The notes: generated by a model from the letters alone, not told the origin. A stretch of 64,000 bases of DNA from Vibrio sinensis (GCF_003605645.1 NZ_QVMU01000019.1:1-64000); one strand, 5' to 3'. Counted from the stretch's first letter, positions 40,982 through 50,167 are shown. Made by a program: numbers and translations.

Positions 40982-41938
40982 ATGCCAAGAAAACGTAAGC
41001 AAGGTGGCTATGGCTTATTGGATGTGCTGCTGGCACTCAGTCTCACCACCGTTATTTTGTTAATCCTAATTCCAATGGGGATTCGTTATTACCAGAAAAA
41101 GCAAGTGGATGAGTACGTGGCGAGTTTAAAAAGCACCATAGTGCAAATGCAGCTCTATCAATACCATAAAACGTCTCAGGAAGGTTTTTCGAGTAACCCG
41201 TTTTTTCCTGAGTTTATGGACAGTTGGCCCGCTTCATTTGATGCGCTGATGCTTGATTATGGCGGTGCGTTTAAAGAGTTGTGTGGACCGTTGAATGAAG
41301 CTGCTGGGGCATGTGTGCGCCCAGATACGGTTCCATTCACCACTCAAAAACTCACGCTTGAACAAGTTATGGGGCCAACAAACAAGGTTTACCTTGTGAT
41401 CCCGACCAGTACATTGCCGGACGACGGACCTCGCGCACGATGGGGGTTGCCATTACTGGCAATACCAGAGGCACAGCTTCGAACTAATGGGGACATTCAA
41501 ATCAACCTAAGACCATTGACGAAAAGCATCATGTATGACGAGTTCTTACGCAAAGATGGCTCCGTGCATTTGACCAATGATTGGGATGTGGGCGGTAATC
41601 ACGCCATTGTTAACACCAAAGACGTGACGATTTTGAACTCAGACAGTACACAAAAAATCGTCAGCCGCGGTCTCAGTGAAACCACAACCCTAAAGCACGG
41701 AGAATGGTTGAAAAAGCCGTCCTGCCCTACAGGTACAGAGCCACGAATATGGCTAGCATTAGGTTATATAAATGTTAGTAATCGATACACTCTTACGGGG
41801 AGCCAAAAGCCATTCATCGACACTGAGACCACTACTCATTGGGAGGTAGGATTAGAAGTTCGAGTCGAAAATAACGAAACAGGTGAATTCGCAATATCAA
41901 ACGATGGTGAGATCCTTGCTATCACTCAATGTAAATAA
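40982..41938 (+). CDS. pilV: PilV-like minor pilin / pilus tip adhesin
   Basis: 318 residues from ATG 40982, after AGAGGGCTGAT. Prepilin-like start 'KQGGYGLLDVLLALSLTTVILLI'; the segment 'VHLTNDWDVGGNHAIVNTKDV' matches the conserved shaft end of PilV adhesins, after which a ~80-residue tip domain follows. There is no shufflon, no rci recombinase and no alternative 3' ends, so the tip is fixed. Confidence 0.78.
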   Translation: MPRKRKQGGYGLLDVLLALSLTTVILLILIPMGIRYYQKKQVDEYVASLKSTIVQMQLYQYHKTSQEGFSSNPFFPEFMDSWPASFDALMLDYGGAFKELCGPLNEAAGACVRPDTVPFTTQKLTLEQVMGPTNKVYLVIPTSTLPDDGPRARWGLPLLAIPEAQLRTNGDIQINLRPLTKSIMYDEFLRKDGSVHLTNDWDVGGNHAIVNTKDVTILNSDSTQKIVSRGLSETTTLKHGEWLKKPSCPTGTEPRIWLALGYINVSNRYTLTGSQKPFIDTETTTHWEVGLEVRVENNETGEFAISNDGEILAITQCK

Positions 41939-41949
41939 AAGGAATGTAT

Positions 41950-42489
41950 ATGCTGAAAACAACCCCAATAATATTAGTGACACTGCTGCTGAGCAGTTAC
42001 GCAACAGCTCGAATCTCTTATGAAGACGCCCTTAATTCCAATCAAGCTTACGAAGATGAGTTGGATGCACTATACAACCCCAACACGTCGGGGCTAGGTC
42101 CTTATGAGGTTAATCCCTCCCCATCAAGCGGCAGTGCAGAGACGGGGGCAGGCAAAGTGAGCAACGGTGGTTACTTCACCGTCAAAACAGGCCCGTCAGG
42201 CAAAGTCAGTTGGAGTGTTAATGGTGATTATCCAACCACTTATGGTGTGTGCCGAGTGAGGCTGATCATCAACACGCCTCATGGTACCGTTCAATCTCCC
42301 GACTCATACGGCACAGAAAACGATGGTGGTCAGCGTCGTAATAGTGCCAATCCAAGCACTGCTGGATCGATGAGTGGGTTAAGAGCCAATACACAATATT
42401 CAATCCGAGCTACCTATTCAGCGGTCACTCACGCTTGGGGGTGTCGCGGCATAGCAAACCCCATCACCTACCAATGGACTGGCGTCTAA
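41950..42489 (+). CDS. Secreted protein of the pilus operon, unknown
   Basis: 179 residues from ATG 41950 (AAAAGGA 7 bp upstream; ATG 41944 is too close to it). Signal peptide ('TTPIILVTLLLSSYATA'), then a Gly/Ser-rich linker and a beta-sandwich-like domain (about 75-179) with two cysteines. Could be a pilus-associated adhesin partner of PilV. A terminator hairpin follows. Confidence 0.6.
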   Translation: MLKTTPIILVTLLLSSYATARISYEDALNSNQAYEDELDALYNPNTSGLGPYEVNPSPSSGSAETGAGKVSNGGYFTVKTGPSGKVSWSVNGDYPTTYGVCRVRLIINTPHGTVQSPDSYGTENDGGQRRNSANPSTAGSMSGLRANTQYSIRATYSAVTHAWGCRGIANPITYQWTGV

Positions 42490-42502
42490 CCAGTGCATCA
42501 AT

Positions 42503-42522
42503 AAGGGGCGACTTCGCCCCTT
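42503..42522 (+). terminator. Terminator of the pil operon
   Basis: AAGGGGCG-actt-CGCCCCTT then TA, 14 bp after the last stop codon; short T-run. Confidence 0.65.
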
Positions 42523-42584
42523 TACAATTAAACAGTACGCAATATGACCTATCTCACATAACAACCTCTTTGAATAACTTATTA

Positions 42585-42613
42585 TTGCGCCATCCCATAA
42601 TGGGACATATAAT
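42585..42613 (+). promoter_or_regulatory. Promoter with operator palindrome for the protease operon
   Basis: TTGCGC (42585-42590), 17 bp, TATAAT (42608-42613). A perfect palindrome TCCCAT-a-ATGGGA (42593-42605) fills the spacer, the classic place for a repressor site. The downstream 66-residue protein is a candidate repressor. Confidence 0.55.
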
Positions 42614-42667
42614 ATATTCAAAGGTTGAGGTTATAGTGCTGAAACCAAAATTAAAACGGCAAAGATA

Positions 42668-42868
42668 ATGGCATCACAAGAACGTACTAACCAGCTCTCT
42701 GAACTGGTCAAAAAAGCAGGCAGTGTTCGTAAGGCAGAGCGATTAATTTTAAATTCTAAAGGCACTAACCCATCTAAATCAGCAATTGACAGAGCATTAA
42801 AAGGCTCTGGGTCTGATTACTCCGTTCAGTGCATGATTGATGATCTAACTAAAGCATTAAGGCAGTAA
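42668..42868 (+). CDS. Small putative DNA-binding regulator
   Basis: 66 residues, basic N-terminal half with 'RTNQLSELVKKAGSVRKAERLILNSKGTNPSKSAIDRALKG', which can form helix-turn-helix-like helices. ATG 42668; the protease gene starts 5 bp after its stop. A palindrome in the promoter spacer suggests autoregulation. No family recognised. Confidence 0.5.
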   Translation: MASQERTNQLSELVKKAGSVRKAERLILNSKGTNPSKSAIDRALKGSGSDYSVQCMIDDLTKALRQ

Positions 42869-42873
42869 AATAT

Positions 42874-43995
42874 ATGAAAAAAACATTATTGTTAAGCACA
42901 TTAAGTTTGATGTCATTCAGTTCATTGGCAGTGTTAAACGGTACTCCATTGGATTGGGCACAAGAGGATGGTACCGTTCTTATCGATAACAACAACCCAA
43001 ACTATTATAAATACTGCACCGGAACACTCATCGCTGGCACCCAGGTATTAACTGCTGCACATTGTGGTGAAGTGACCGAAGGCATCGATCAAATTGATAC
43101 TGTACATTTTTCTAATAACAGCCAAATGACATTACTACCCGCCAATATCACACTTAACCCTAGTTACGAAAATTTAGGTGATACGTCTAGAGGTCATGAC
43201 ATTGCGTTGTATTCGCTGCCTCAACAAGCCGATTACTACACCATTCGCTTTTTTAAAGACCTACGCCGTGATGTCCTCGTTCACAATCAAACCATGACCA
43301 TCAGTGGATTTGGTGGAACGCCAAAAGATCTTAATCGAGCCAATTTTACACAAACTGATTTAAGCGATTGCCCGGAATGTAGTCCATCTCCTAACTATCA
43401 AATCAACGCAAACGTCACCACAGCCTCACACACCACTGGTGGTGATTCAGGCAGTGCATGGATCAATAGTAATAATGAAATCATTGCTATTCATAAAGGC
43501 AGCAAACCATACACAACCGGACGAAGAGAAACCTACGGCACCAACTTACACTACGCGAGCGACTGGCTACTTGAACAGGTTAATAACTGGCACTACCCAA
43601 CGCTGTTCGATACAAAAGGTAAGGCAACCATTACCATTCAATCTCTGCATCATCCAATCTCAGGACGAGTAAGTGACATGGCTTGGGGTGAGAACGTCAC
43701 CTTGATTAGAGAAGAAAGTACCTGTGTAAGCATGAGTGATAGCGATAATATTGAACCCTACTCAAAATGTACTTACGTTATCGAAAGTGATGGTAGTGAG
43801 GGTAAATTACATTTAACCAACACGGCATTTATTACCATTAATAAACCTATCCCTGCCACTCCGCTAGAGCCAAGTATTCCTGGTGTGAGCCCACCAATGG
43901 GCGGTGACTCTGGTGGTTCGTTAGGGATGATATCCATTGTGGCTCTAATCGGTTTTGGTATTCGACGTCACAAAAATACCTACGCTAACGCGTAA
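42874..43995 (+). CDS. Trypsin-like serine protease with GlyGly-CTERM anchor
   Basis: 373 residues. Signal peptide (1-19), catalytic His63 ('TAAHC'), Asp109 ('GHDIALY') and Ser192 ('GGDSGSA'). The C-terminus is 'MGGDSGGSLG', a membrane helix and basic 'RRHK', the GlyGly-CTERM signal processed by rhombosortase in Vibrio and relatives, as in VesB-type type II secretion substrates. It would be surface-associated or released. Cargo between pilus and transfer genes. Confidence 0.85.
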   Translation: MKKTLLLSTLSLMSFSSLAVLNGTPLDWAQEDGTVLIDNNNPNYYKYCTGTLIAGTQVLTAAHCGEVTEGIDQIDTVHFSNNSQMTLLPANITLNPSYENLGDTSRGHDIALYSLPQQADYYTIRFFKDLRRDVLVHNQTMTISGFGGTPKDLNRANFTQTDLSDCPECSPSPNYQINANVTTASHTTGGDSGSAWINSNNEIIAIHKGSKPYTTGRRETYGTNLHYASDWLLEQVNNWHYPTLFDTKGKATITIQSLHHPISGRVSDMAWGENVTLIREESTCVSMSDSDNIEPYSKCTYVIESDGSEGKLHLTNTAFITINKPIPATPLEPSIPGVSPPMGGDSGGSLGMISIVALIGFGIRRHKNTYANA

Positions 43996-44099
43996 AATGG
44001 CGACGCTTTCCGAACTCCGCTGTGATAAGTATTTTAAACGGATAGCATCATTAATTAAAAGTGAGCTCAATCCAGCCACTTTCTCTTATGGAAAAAATA

Positions 44100-44375
44100 A
44101 TGAATAAAACTGAATTAGTAGCGCACATTGCTGAAACCGCTGAACTGACAAAAATCGATGCAGGAAGAGCTCTAGATGCCATATTGAATGGTATTACTGA
44201 ATCACTCGCAAATGGGGATGAGGTTGCATTAATGGGTTTTGGTACTTTTAAAATTTCAGCACGTGCTGCGCGTGATGGCCGAAACCCACGTACCGGTGAA
44301 ACGGTTAAGATAGCTGCGAGTAAATTACCGTCGTTCAAAGCTGGAAAAACGTTTAAAGATGCCGTCAATCAGTAA
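44100..44375 (+). CDS. HU-family nucleoid protein
   Basis: 91 residues from ATG 44100 with standard HU features: 'MNKTELVAHIAETAELTK', 'LMGFGTFKISARAARDGRNPRTGETVKIAASKLPSFKAGKTFKDAVN', including the DNA-intercalating 'RNPRTGE' arm. Element-borne HU/IHF-like proteins can assist recombination, relaxosome formation or silencing. Has its own terminator. Confidence 0.92.
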   Translation: MNKTELVAHIAETAELTKIDAGRALDAILNGITESLANGDEVALMGFGTFKISARAARDGRNPRTGETVKIAASKLPSFKAGKTFKDAVNQ

Positions 44376-44400
44376 TATTAACTGATGTCAACTTCTTATA

Positions 44401-44423
44401 GGGCGCCAGTGGCGTCCTTTTTT
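44401..44423 (+). terminator. Terminator after the HU gene
   Basis: GGGCGCC-agt-GGCGTCC followed by TTTTTT, 26 bp downstream of the stop codon; one G-T pair. Confidence 0.75.
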
Positions 44424-44604
44424 ATGTTCGCTATATAATCACCTTCAAGCATAGCCAATCTTCTTAATCCGCAAACATGCGAGAGATAAATTGTAAGCTT
44501 ACGATTTCGAACTTGGGTGGAATAACACGAAGCGGCGCTAGCTGCTTGCCATGCCAGTCTATATAGCAATCCCAGCGAAATTATACCACGGTATTTTCAA
44601 ATAA

Positions 44605-44669
44605 TCTCAATTAGAGAGGGGGAAAATAAAATATTTCTAATTGAGATTTTCACTATGGTTTTCTGCTAG
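44605..44669 (+). promoter_or_regulatory. Shared regulon promoter/operator, copy 3 (first transfer operon)
   Basis: Most symmetric copy: TCTCAATTAGA (44605-44615) and TCTAATTGAGA (44636-44646) are perfect inverted repeats. TTGAGA (44641-44646), 17 bp, TGCTAG (44664-44669). The transfer gene at 44705 follows. Confidence 0.78.
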
Positions 44670-44704
44670 CGTCATTAACGAAATTCTGTCTTTAGGAGAG
44701 ACTC

Positions 44705-45367
44705 GTGAACCCCTATGCAAAAACGGCCATTAAGTGCGCGGTATTAACCCTTTGGAGCGCCACCATCACAGTAGGTGTATTGCTTGCTTATGAACAACTG
44801 CGTCCACCAATTGAGCAAACTGATTTAGATGCCGTCGAGCAAAAAATCAATCAAGTTCTTTTAGAGAGTGCGGCAACACAAACCGCGGCACTTAATGTGA
44901 TATCCAATAAGCTATTAAATCTAGAAGCCGAATTCACTTCTCTTGATCAACGTTATAGCGGCCTGGCAAATCGTCAACAGAGTCATGAGGGCGCGTTATC
45001 AAACCTTGATGCGCGATTAAGAGATGACATGACACATAATCTTGAAACATTGGAAACCCGATTAACCGCAAAATTAAACAAAGCACAAGCGAGGCCAACG
45101 CGCAGCGTCATCAATGAGCCGCGTAAAGCCGTCAGCACCCGCCAACCTAAGGCGCTCTTAACCGCCCCATTTGAACTGTATGACGTTCAAAAACGAGGCT
45201 TAACCTATCTAGCGATCGTCGGTAAGCCCGGTGCAACACATTTATCGCAATTACATGCCATTCAAGAGGGCCAATCCTACCTAAGTTGGCGCTTGATCAA
45301 AGTTGAACCAGGCAGAGTGGAATTACAAAAAGCCACAGATCGCATCGAATTAGAGGTACGCTCATGA
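44705..45367 (+). CDS. Transfer-region inner-membrane coiled-coil protein
   Basis: 220 residues from GTG 44705, 7 bp after TAGGAGA. N-terminal membrane helix (about 10-28), coiled coil (about 40-115), basic linker and a C-terminal beta-rich domain (about 145-220). Not assigned to a family. First gene of the operon, overlapping the next by 4 bp. Confidence 0.65.
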   Translation: MNPYAKTAIKCAVLTLWSATITVGVLLAYEQLRPPIEQTDLDAVEQKINQVLLESAATQTAALNVISNKLLNLEAEFTSLDQRYSGLANRQQSHEGALSNLDARLRDDMTHNLETLETRLTAKLNKAQARPTRSVINEPRKAVSTRQPKALLTAPFELYDVQKRGLTYLAIVGKPGATHLSQLHAIQEGQSYLSWRLIKVEPGRVELQKATDRIELEVRS

Positions 45368-46032
45368 GAACAATTTGGTTGTTAGCCCTTATCGTTACCA
45401 GCTCCGTGATGGCCGATGACGTTGTCACCGTGAACAATGAGATTATTAAAGAGTCATTCTCAGCCCAAGATTGGCAACTGTCCGACAACGAGTGGTCGCG
45501 CTATCAAGCACTCATCAATAAACCGGAAGCTTATGGATTAATTGACCAAAATCCCTTAGTGATCCTCGGTCAATTTGCTCGCACTGATGAAGAGCGTCGT
45601 CGTTATGCGCAGCGCCTTGTTGTCATTGATAAAAAACGAATTGATGGTCTATTGGCTCTCGACAAAGCCTACCGTCATGCATGGCAAGCCCTTTATCCAA
45701 CATTGACCCCTATCGGCCAAAGCTTACCTGAGCGTGTCTCTCTTTTCGTCACCGCAAACTGTGAACCTTGCATTGATGTGCTGAAAGCGTGGCGAACTCG
45801 TGGGGTCAAAGTGGATGTATTCATGGTGGACAGTAAAGGCAATGATTTTACGCTTCGTCAATGGGCAAGTCTGGCAGGGGTTAGGCAATCCGATGTCAGT
45901 GAACGGTTTATTACTTTAAATCATGATCAGCGTGGCTTGTGGTTCAATTTAGCCAAAGGACAATCAACGCCGGTCGCGGCGTTTGAGCAAGAGGGTGTAT
46001 GGTCCGTTATTGCCTTACCATCATCTTATTGA
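45364..46032 (+). CDS. Integrating conjugative element protein, TIGR03759-like
   Basis: 222 residues with signal peptide (1-17). 'DWQLSDNEWSRYQALIN' and 'RTDEERRRYAQRLVVIDKKRIDGLLALDKAYRHAW' match the GI-type ICE family by memory of its pattern. C-terminal part has a thioredoxin-like 'TANCEPCIDVL' with CxxC, suggesting periplasmic thiol chemistry or a fold of that type. Overlaps the transglycosylase gene by 34 bp. Confidence 0.75.
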   Translation: MRTIWLLALIVTSSVMADDVVTVNNEIIKESFSAQDWQLSDNEWSRYQALINKPEAYGLIDQNPLVILGQFARTDEERRRYAQRLVVIDKKRIDGLLALDKAYRHAWQALYPTLTPIGQSLPERVSLFVTANCEPCIDVLKAWRTRGVKVDVFMVDSKGNDFTLRQWASLAGVRQSDVSERFITLNHDQRGLWFNLAKGQSTPVAAFEQEGVWSVIALPSSY

Positions 46033-46508
46033 TGGGTAGCACCACAGCAGGAGCCGTACCTCCGCTGTATCAATCCATTGCGCAGCAATGGGAGGTGCCG
46101 CCTAAGGTGTTGTACGCCCTTGCGTTGGGTGAAAGCCAAACTCGATTAAAAAACGGGTTAATCCGACCGTGGCCATGGACACTCAATGTCAAAGGTGTCC
46201 CTTATTATTACCAAGATAAAGCGACTGCTTGCCAGGCTCTATTGGGGTTTTTACGCCATACCGAAATTATCGATATCGGCCTTACCCAGATCAACTGGCG
46301 TTGGCAAAAAAATCAATTTGATTCGCCATGCACCGTCTTCGAACCCGCAGCAAATTTACATCATGCGGCACGATTGCTCCGCGAGGGTAATGCGCAACAC
46401 GGAAACTGGGTAAAAGCCGCTGGCTATTTTCACCGCCCCGCAGGCGGGCAAATTGCTCGTCGTTATGAACAGCGATTTGTCGCCCAATTAACTCAACTTC
46501 AACATTAA
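45999..46508 (+). CDS. Lytic transglycosylase (SLT domain), PilT-like
   Basis: 169 residues, signal peptide then an SLT lysozyme-like domain: 'VPPKVLYALALGESQT' with catalytic Glu, 'IDIGLTQINWRWQKNQF', 'NLHHAARLLREG', 'WVKAAGYFHRP'. Opens peptidoglycan for the transfer apparatus or pilus. In related ICEs the equivalent gene (pilT) lies in the pilus cluster; here it is in the transfer operon. Confidence 0.85.
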   Translation: MVRYCLTIILLMGSTTAGAVPPLYQSIAQQWEVPPKVLYALALGESQTRLKNGLIRPWPWTLNVKGVPYYYQDKATACQALLGFLRHTEIIDIGLTQINWRWQKNQFDSPCTVFEPAANLHHAARLLREGNAQHGNWVKAAGYFHRPAGGQIARRYEQRFVAQLTQLQH

Positions 46509-46520
46509 GGACCTAATGTG

Positions 46521-46922
46521 ATGGCAAAATTTAATTCTTTCCTCCCCATCATCGTGTTATGCGGATTCATGGGCAGTGTTCAAGCTTATGCTAGCAATCC
46601 AATGAGCTTAATGCTGCCGGTGCTCACCGCTGAATTAACACCTGGCAAAGTAACAACCTCATCAGCACCAACACATATCGGGATGCCGCTGTTTATTGTT
46701 GGTGATGATGAATTATCACATCGATGGTTAAACGCTCGAAAAGTGTATCTTAAATCAATCCATGCTGTGGGAATTGTTGTCAATGTTAAATCCGAAGCGG
46801 GATTAGCTCGTATGAATAGTTATGGACTCACCATGTACCCGGTTCCTGGTAAAGATTTTGCGAGAGCGTTTGGTTTAACCCATTACCCCGTATTGATTGA
46901 AAACCAAAAAATCAAACAATGA
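46521..46922 (+). CDS. Integrating conjugative element protein, TIGR03765-like
   Basis: 133 residues from ATG 46521. Signal peptide, then 'LPVLTAELTPGKV', 'MPLFIVGDDELSHRWLNAR', 'AVGIVVNVKSEAGLARM', 'ARAFGLTHYPVLIE', the pattern of the PFL_4695/TIGR03765 family of GI-type ICEs. Exported; role not established. Confidence 0.78.
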   Translation: MAKFNSFLPIIVLCGFMGSVQAYASNPMSLMLPVLTAELTPGKVTTSSAPTHIGMPLFIVGDDELSHRWLNARKVYLKSIHAVGIVVNVKSEAGLARMNSYGLTMYPVPGKDFARAFGLTHYPVLIENQKIKQ

Positions 46923-46935
46923 GGAGCCCCATCAT

Positions 46936-47148
46936 ATGGAGAAAACAATGTCTATGATTTCCCTTAGCAATGCCGACGTACATCAAGTGCTGTCAGCTTC
47001 GCATCATGCGATTGCGAATAGAGAATTAACCCCTTTAGTGTTGGCCGTTTCTGCGTTATCGGCCAAAGAGGGGGTACGCCCGGAAGTGGCCTTGATCCGC
47101 CTAATTCAACAAGGCGCAAACAACGAGCAAGGAGAGAGAAATGCATAA
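46936..47148 (+). CDS. Small transfer-region protein
   Basis: 70 residues from ATG 46936, 13 bp after the previous stop with GAGGAG near. Helical, 'ALSAKEGVRPEVALIRLIQQGANN'. Not recognised. Overlaps the next small gene by 8 bp. Confidence 0.6.
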   Translation: MEKTMSMISLSNADVHQVLSASHHAIANRELTPLVLAVSALSAKEGVRPEVALIRLIQQGANNEQGERNA

Positions 47149-47287
47149 AACCCCTTTTGACCAAAAATGGCTCAGTGAAAAAGCCAAACCAAGACGACTC
47201 TTTGACCCAAAGCCACATCAAACCCGAAAACGTATCGAATGGATAGAGGAAAAACTAAAGTGTCAGGCGTCAAAGCAACCCAATTAA
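47141..47287 (+). CDS. Very small basic protein upstream of traD
   Basis: 48 residues, strongly basic, 'KPRRLFDPKPHQTRKRIEWIEEKLK'. Ribosome-binding site GGAGAGAG 3-5 bp upstream of the ATG and overlap with the upstream gene support translation. Function unknown. Confidence 0.5.
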   Translation: MHKTPFDQKWLSEKAKPRRLFDPKPHQTRKRIEWIEEKLKCQASKQPN

Positions 47288-47348
47288 TTGGGTGCATAAC
47301 GATAAAAGCAAACAATTGTGGGTGATATATTGAAAAGAGAGAGCACAA

Positions 47349-49517
47349 GTGAGTAGTTACGGATATGCCGAGGGGCTGTTACGCCCAGCCGAAGAGTTAT
47401 TAAGCTCGGTCATGTTTGGCCTAGCGATTGTGATGCTGTGGGTATTACCTGAGCTCTTTTTATTACCATTTTGGTGGCGTGTTGTGGTCACCGGGTTGTT
47501 GTTTTATTGTTTAATGGTTCGCTTTAAGCAAGGGTTGGACGTACTGGCGTATCAGAAAGGCTTGTTGCAACTCCCTTTTTGGGCAATGTCTTCACTGGAT
47601 ATACCGGTTTACAAGAACAAGCTATTCCTTGGGAAAGGTTTTCTCGTATTACCACGTCACGCACAAAGACTCTACGACTCAAGACAAATCTGGGCAGAAC
47701 GGTATGTGACGCCCTCAAAGCTCTATGTTTTTGCACGAAAAATGGAAGCAAAATATGAGGGGCAGTGGATTGAGCGTTTTTGGACGGGCGCCCCGGTGGT
47801 AAAAAAAGCAGGCCGATTCTACGCCCTGATGAATCTCTTTTTAAATGGCTTAAATCCGGTTAAACCCTTACCACCGGTTGGCGGTGATACACGAATGCAC
47901 GGGGTTGGGATCGAGGATGAAACCGACTGCCTACTGCCAATGAGCGCGAGAGCTGGTCATACATTGGTGCTTGGCACGACAGGGGTAGGTAAGACACGCC
48001 TTGCTGAGCTGATTGTTACTCAAGATATTCGTCGTGGTGATGTGGTGTTTATGTTTGACCCAAAAGGCGACGCCGATATGCTGATGCGTATGTACATCGA
48101 AGCGCTGCGCGCCGGTCGAGAAGATGAGTTTTATATCGTACATCTTGGCTATCCTGACCAAAGTGGGCGATATTCCCCCGTGGGTCGCTTTGGCCGAATT
48201 ACCGAAGTGGCAACACGGGTTGCGGGGCAACTTGATGGCGGTGGTAACAGTGCGGCATTTAAACAGTTTGCCTGGCGATTTGTCAACATTATCGCCAGAG
48301 CGTTGGATGCGCTGGGTCGAAAACCGGATATGGCTTCAATACAACGTTACGTCACGGCCATTGATGAGCTATACGTGAGTTATTGCATTAAAAAATTGCC
48401 TGATTATCACCCCAAAGCGGTTGATTTAGTCGCGGCTTTTGAAAGCAATGTGAATGACAAAAACACACCACGCCATTTACAAGGACGCTCAAAACGAGTC
48501 GTTGCCCTTGAAATGTATTTTGGTCAATACCCCATTAATGATGACGTGCTCGCCGGACTTCGCAGTGCTATCCAATACGATAAGACTTATTTTGACAAAA
48601 TCGTCGCGTCCTTGTTGCCATTGCTGGAAAAGCTCGGTACTGGGAAAACCGCTGAAATCATCTCACCAAGACATACGCCAGCGGATGAACGACCGGTTAT
48701 CGATTGGCGAGAAGTCATTATGCAAGGCGGTATTGTCTACGTTGGCCTTGATGCGCTTTCAGATACCACTGTCGCCGCCGCTTTTGGTAACTCGATGTTT
48801 GCGGATTTATGCTCACTGGCTGGTGAGATTTACAAATTTGGTAATGCGCCCGGTTTTGGTCAATTTAAACCACGTAACATCATGATACACGCGGATGAAT
48901 TTAATGAACTGATAGGCGATGAATTTATCCCCATTTTAAACAAAGCCAGGGGGGCTAAGTTTGTGGTCACCGCGTACACACAGACTGAATCAGATATCGA
49001 AGCACGCCTTGGCTCTGCTGCAAAAGCGGCACAAACAAAAGGCAACTTCAACAGTTTAATTTGCCTTCGCGTGCGCGAGCAAAAAACCGCGCAAATCCTC
49101 ACCTCACGAATGGCGACAGTCACCATCAAGGACATTATTCCCGATACAGGTGCGACGGATAACCCGGGTAGTGATACTGGCTTTCGCTCGACCAATAAAG
49201 ATACGTTACAAAATAAAGAGGTGCTGCTTATCAATGATAACGACATTACTAACTTGCCTATCGGGCAAGCGTATGCGGAATTAGAGGGGGCAAAATATTG
49301 GAAATTGCGTTTTCCACTGCCCAGCAGTGTTGGCGACGAAGCGTTACCCGATAGCGTACAAATACTGGTTGATGGCATGATGGAAAAGACACAAGCGGTC
49401 AAAGATACTAATGAGTGGCTGAATGAAACACAGTGGTTTGACCGTTGTATTGCAAACGCAAAGAGTGCTTTCTCAGAAGAAGAACTTGATACATTGTTTG
49501 GTCAGGAGAATCGATAA
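47349..49517 (+). CDS. traD: Type IV coupling protein TraD (GI/PFGI-1 class)
   Basis: 722 residues from GTG 47349. Two N-terminal membrane helices (about 18-60), Walker A 'GTTGVGKT' (209-216), Walker B-like 'IMIHADEFNELI', and C-terminal 'RMATVTIKDIIPDTG'. Matches the TIGR03743 conjugative coupling factor. It delivers the relaxase-DNA complex to the secretion channel. One-base overlap with the next gene. Confidence 0.93.
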   Translation: MSSYGYAEGLLRPAEELLSSVMFGLAIVMLWVLPELFLLPFWWRVVVTGLLFYCLMVRFKQGLDVLAYQKGLLQLPFWAMSSLDIPVYKNKLFLGKGFLVLPRHAQRLYDSRQIWAERYVTPSKLYVFARKMEAKYEGQWIERFWTGAPVVKKAGRFYALMNLFLNGLNPVKPLPPVGGDTRMHGVGIEDETDCLLPMSARAGHTLVLGTTGVGKTRLAELIVTQDIRRGDVVFMFDPKGDADMLMRMYIEALRAGREDEFYIVHLGYPDQSGRYSPVGRFGRITEVATRVAGQLDGGGNSAAFKQFAWRFVNIIARALDALGRKPDMASIQRYVTAIDELYVSYCIKKLPDYHPKAVDLVAAFESNVNDKNTPRHLQGRSKRVVALEMYFGQYPINDDVLAGLRSAIQYDKTYFDKIVASLLPLLEKLGTGKTAEIISPRHTPADERPVIDWREVIMQGGIVYVGLDALSDTTVAAAFGNSMFADLCSLAGEIYKFGNAPGFGQFKPRNIMIHADEFNELIGDEFIPILNKARGAKFVVTAYTQTESDIEARLGSAAKAAQTKGNFNSLICLRVREQKTAQILTSRMATVTIKDIIPDTGATDNPGSDTGFRSTNKDTLQNKEVLLINDNDITNLPIGQAYAELEGAKYWKLRFPLPSSVGDEALPDSVQILVDGMMEKTQAVKDTNEWLNETQWFDRCIANAKSAFSEEELDTLFGQENR

Positions 49518-50167
49518 TGAAGCATCAAGAGTCATCGAAAACACCGTCCCCACGCGATGAACCTCTTCGTTGGTATCAATGGCCCTTTGCCGCACTTGGT
49601 CACTTGATAGGCATTTGGATCGTGCTGATTTTATTTGAATGGTTGGGCGGTCTATGGGGAAACGAGGTCGGTACTCACGCCAAAACCACCTTACTTTTAC
49701 AACTTGACGCGTTGCAAGCTGATTACCCAGGGATACTAAATCGATTATTACCATGGATATCCGCGATCATGCTGCACTTTAGCGAGATGCTTGCATTAAA
49801 CTTTCGTGGCACATTTGCCTTTGTTACCCCGTTTTGGCACGGCGCTGTCTATGTCACGTTAGCACTGATGGTGCGTATTGCACTGTTGGTGTTTGCCTAC
49901 CCGCTTTTTTTAATGGCTATGTTTCTTGGGGCATTTGATGGGTTAGTAGCGAGACAACGACGTATCGCGTTTGTGGCGAGAGAGACCGAAACGGTTCATT
50001 ATTATGCGCATAAATCGTTACCTTGGGTCGTACTCGGTTGCAGTTATTTATGGCTGTTCGTTCCGGGTATCGTTGCGATATCGCCCTCACTTATGTTGAT
50101 CCCCGGTATCATTGCTACGGGTTTATTAGTGCAACAAAGCCTCGCCAGTTACAAGAAATATCTATAG
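49517..50167 (+). CDS. Integrating conjugative element membrane protein, TIGR03747-like
   Basis: 216 residues, four or five membrane helices (about 28-48, 110-135, 165-200). 'LRWYQWPFAALGHLIGIWIVLILFEW' and 'FVARETETVHYYAHKS' are typical of the family found next to traD. Last gene of the first transfer operon; terminator follows. Confidence 0.8.
   Translation: MKHQESSKTPSPRDEPLRWYQWPFAALGHLIGIWIVLILFEWLGGLWGNEVGTHAKTTLLLQLDALQADYPGILNRLLPWISAIMLHFSEMLALNFRGTFAFVTPFWHGAVYVTLALMVRIALLVFAYPLFLMAMFLGAFDGLVARQRRIAFVARETETVHYYAHKSLPWVVLGCSYLWLFVPGIVAISPSLMLIPGIIATGLLVQQSLASYKKYL

Noticed and set aside
40982..42489. Shufflon at the 3' end of pilV
   Set aside because: No inverted repeat-bounded segments, no alternative C-terminal frames and no rci gene downstream.
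42435..42668. 77-codon + frame overlapping the end of the secreted protein gene and the promoter of the next operon
   Set aside because: It runs through a terminator, the TATAAT promoter and its palindrome, has no ribosome-binding site, and shows no protein-like composition.
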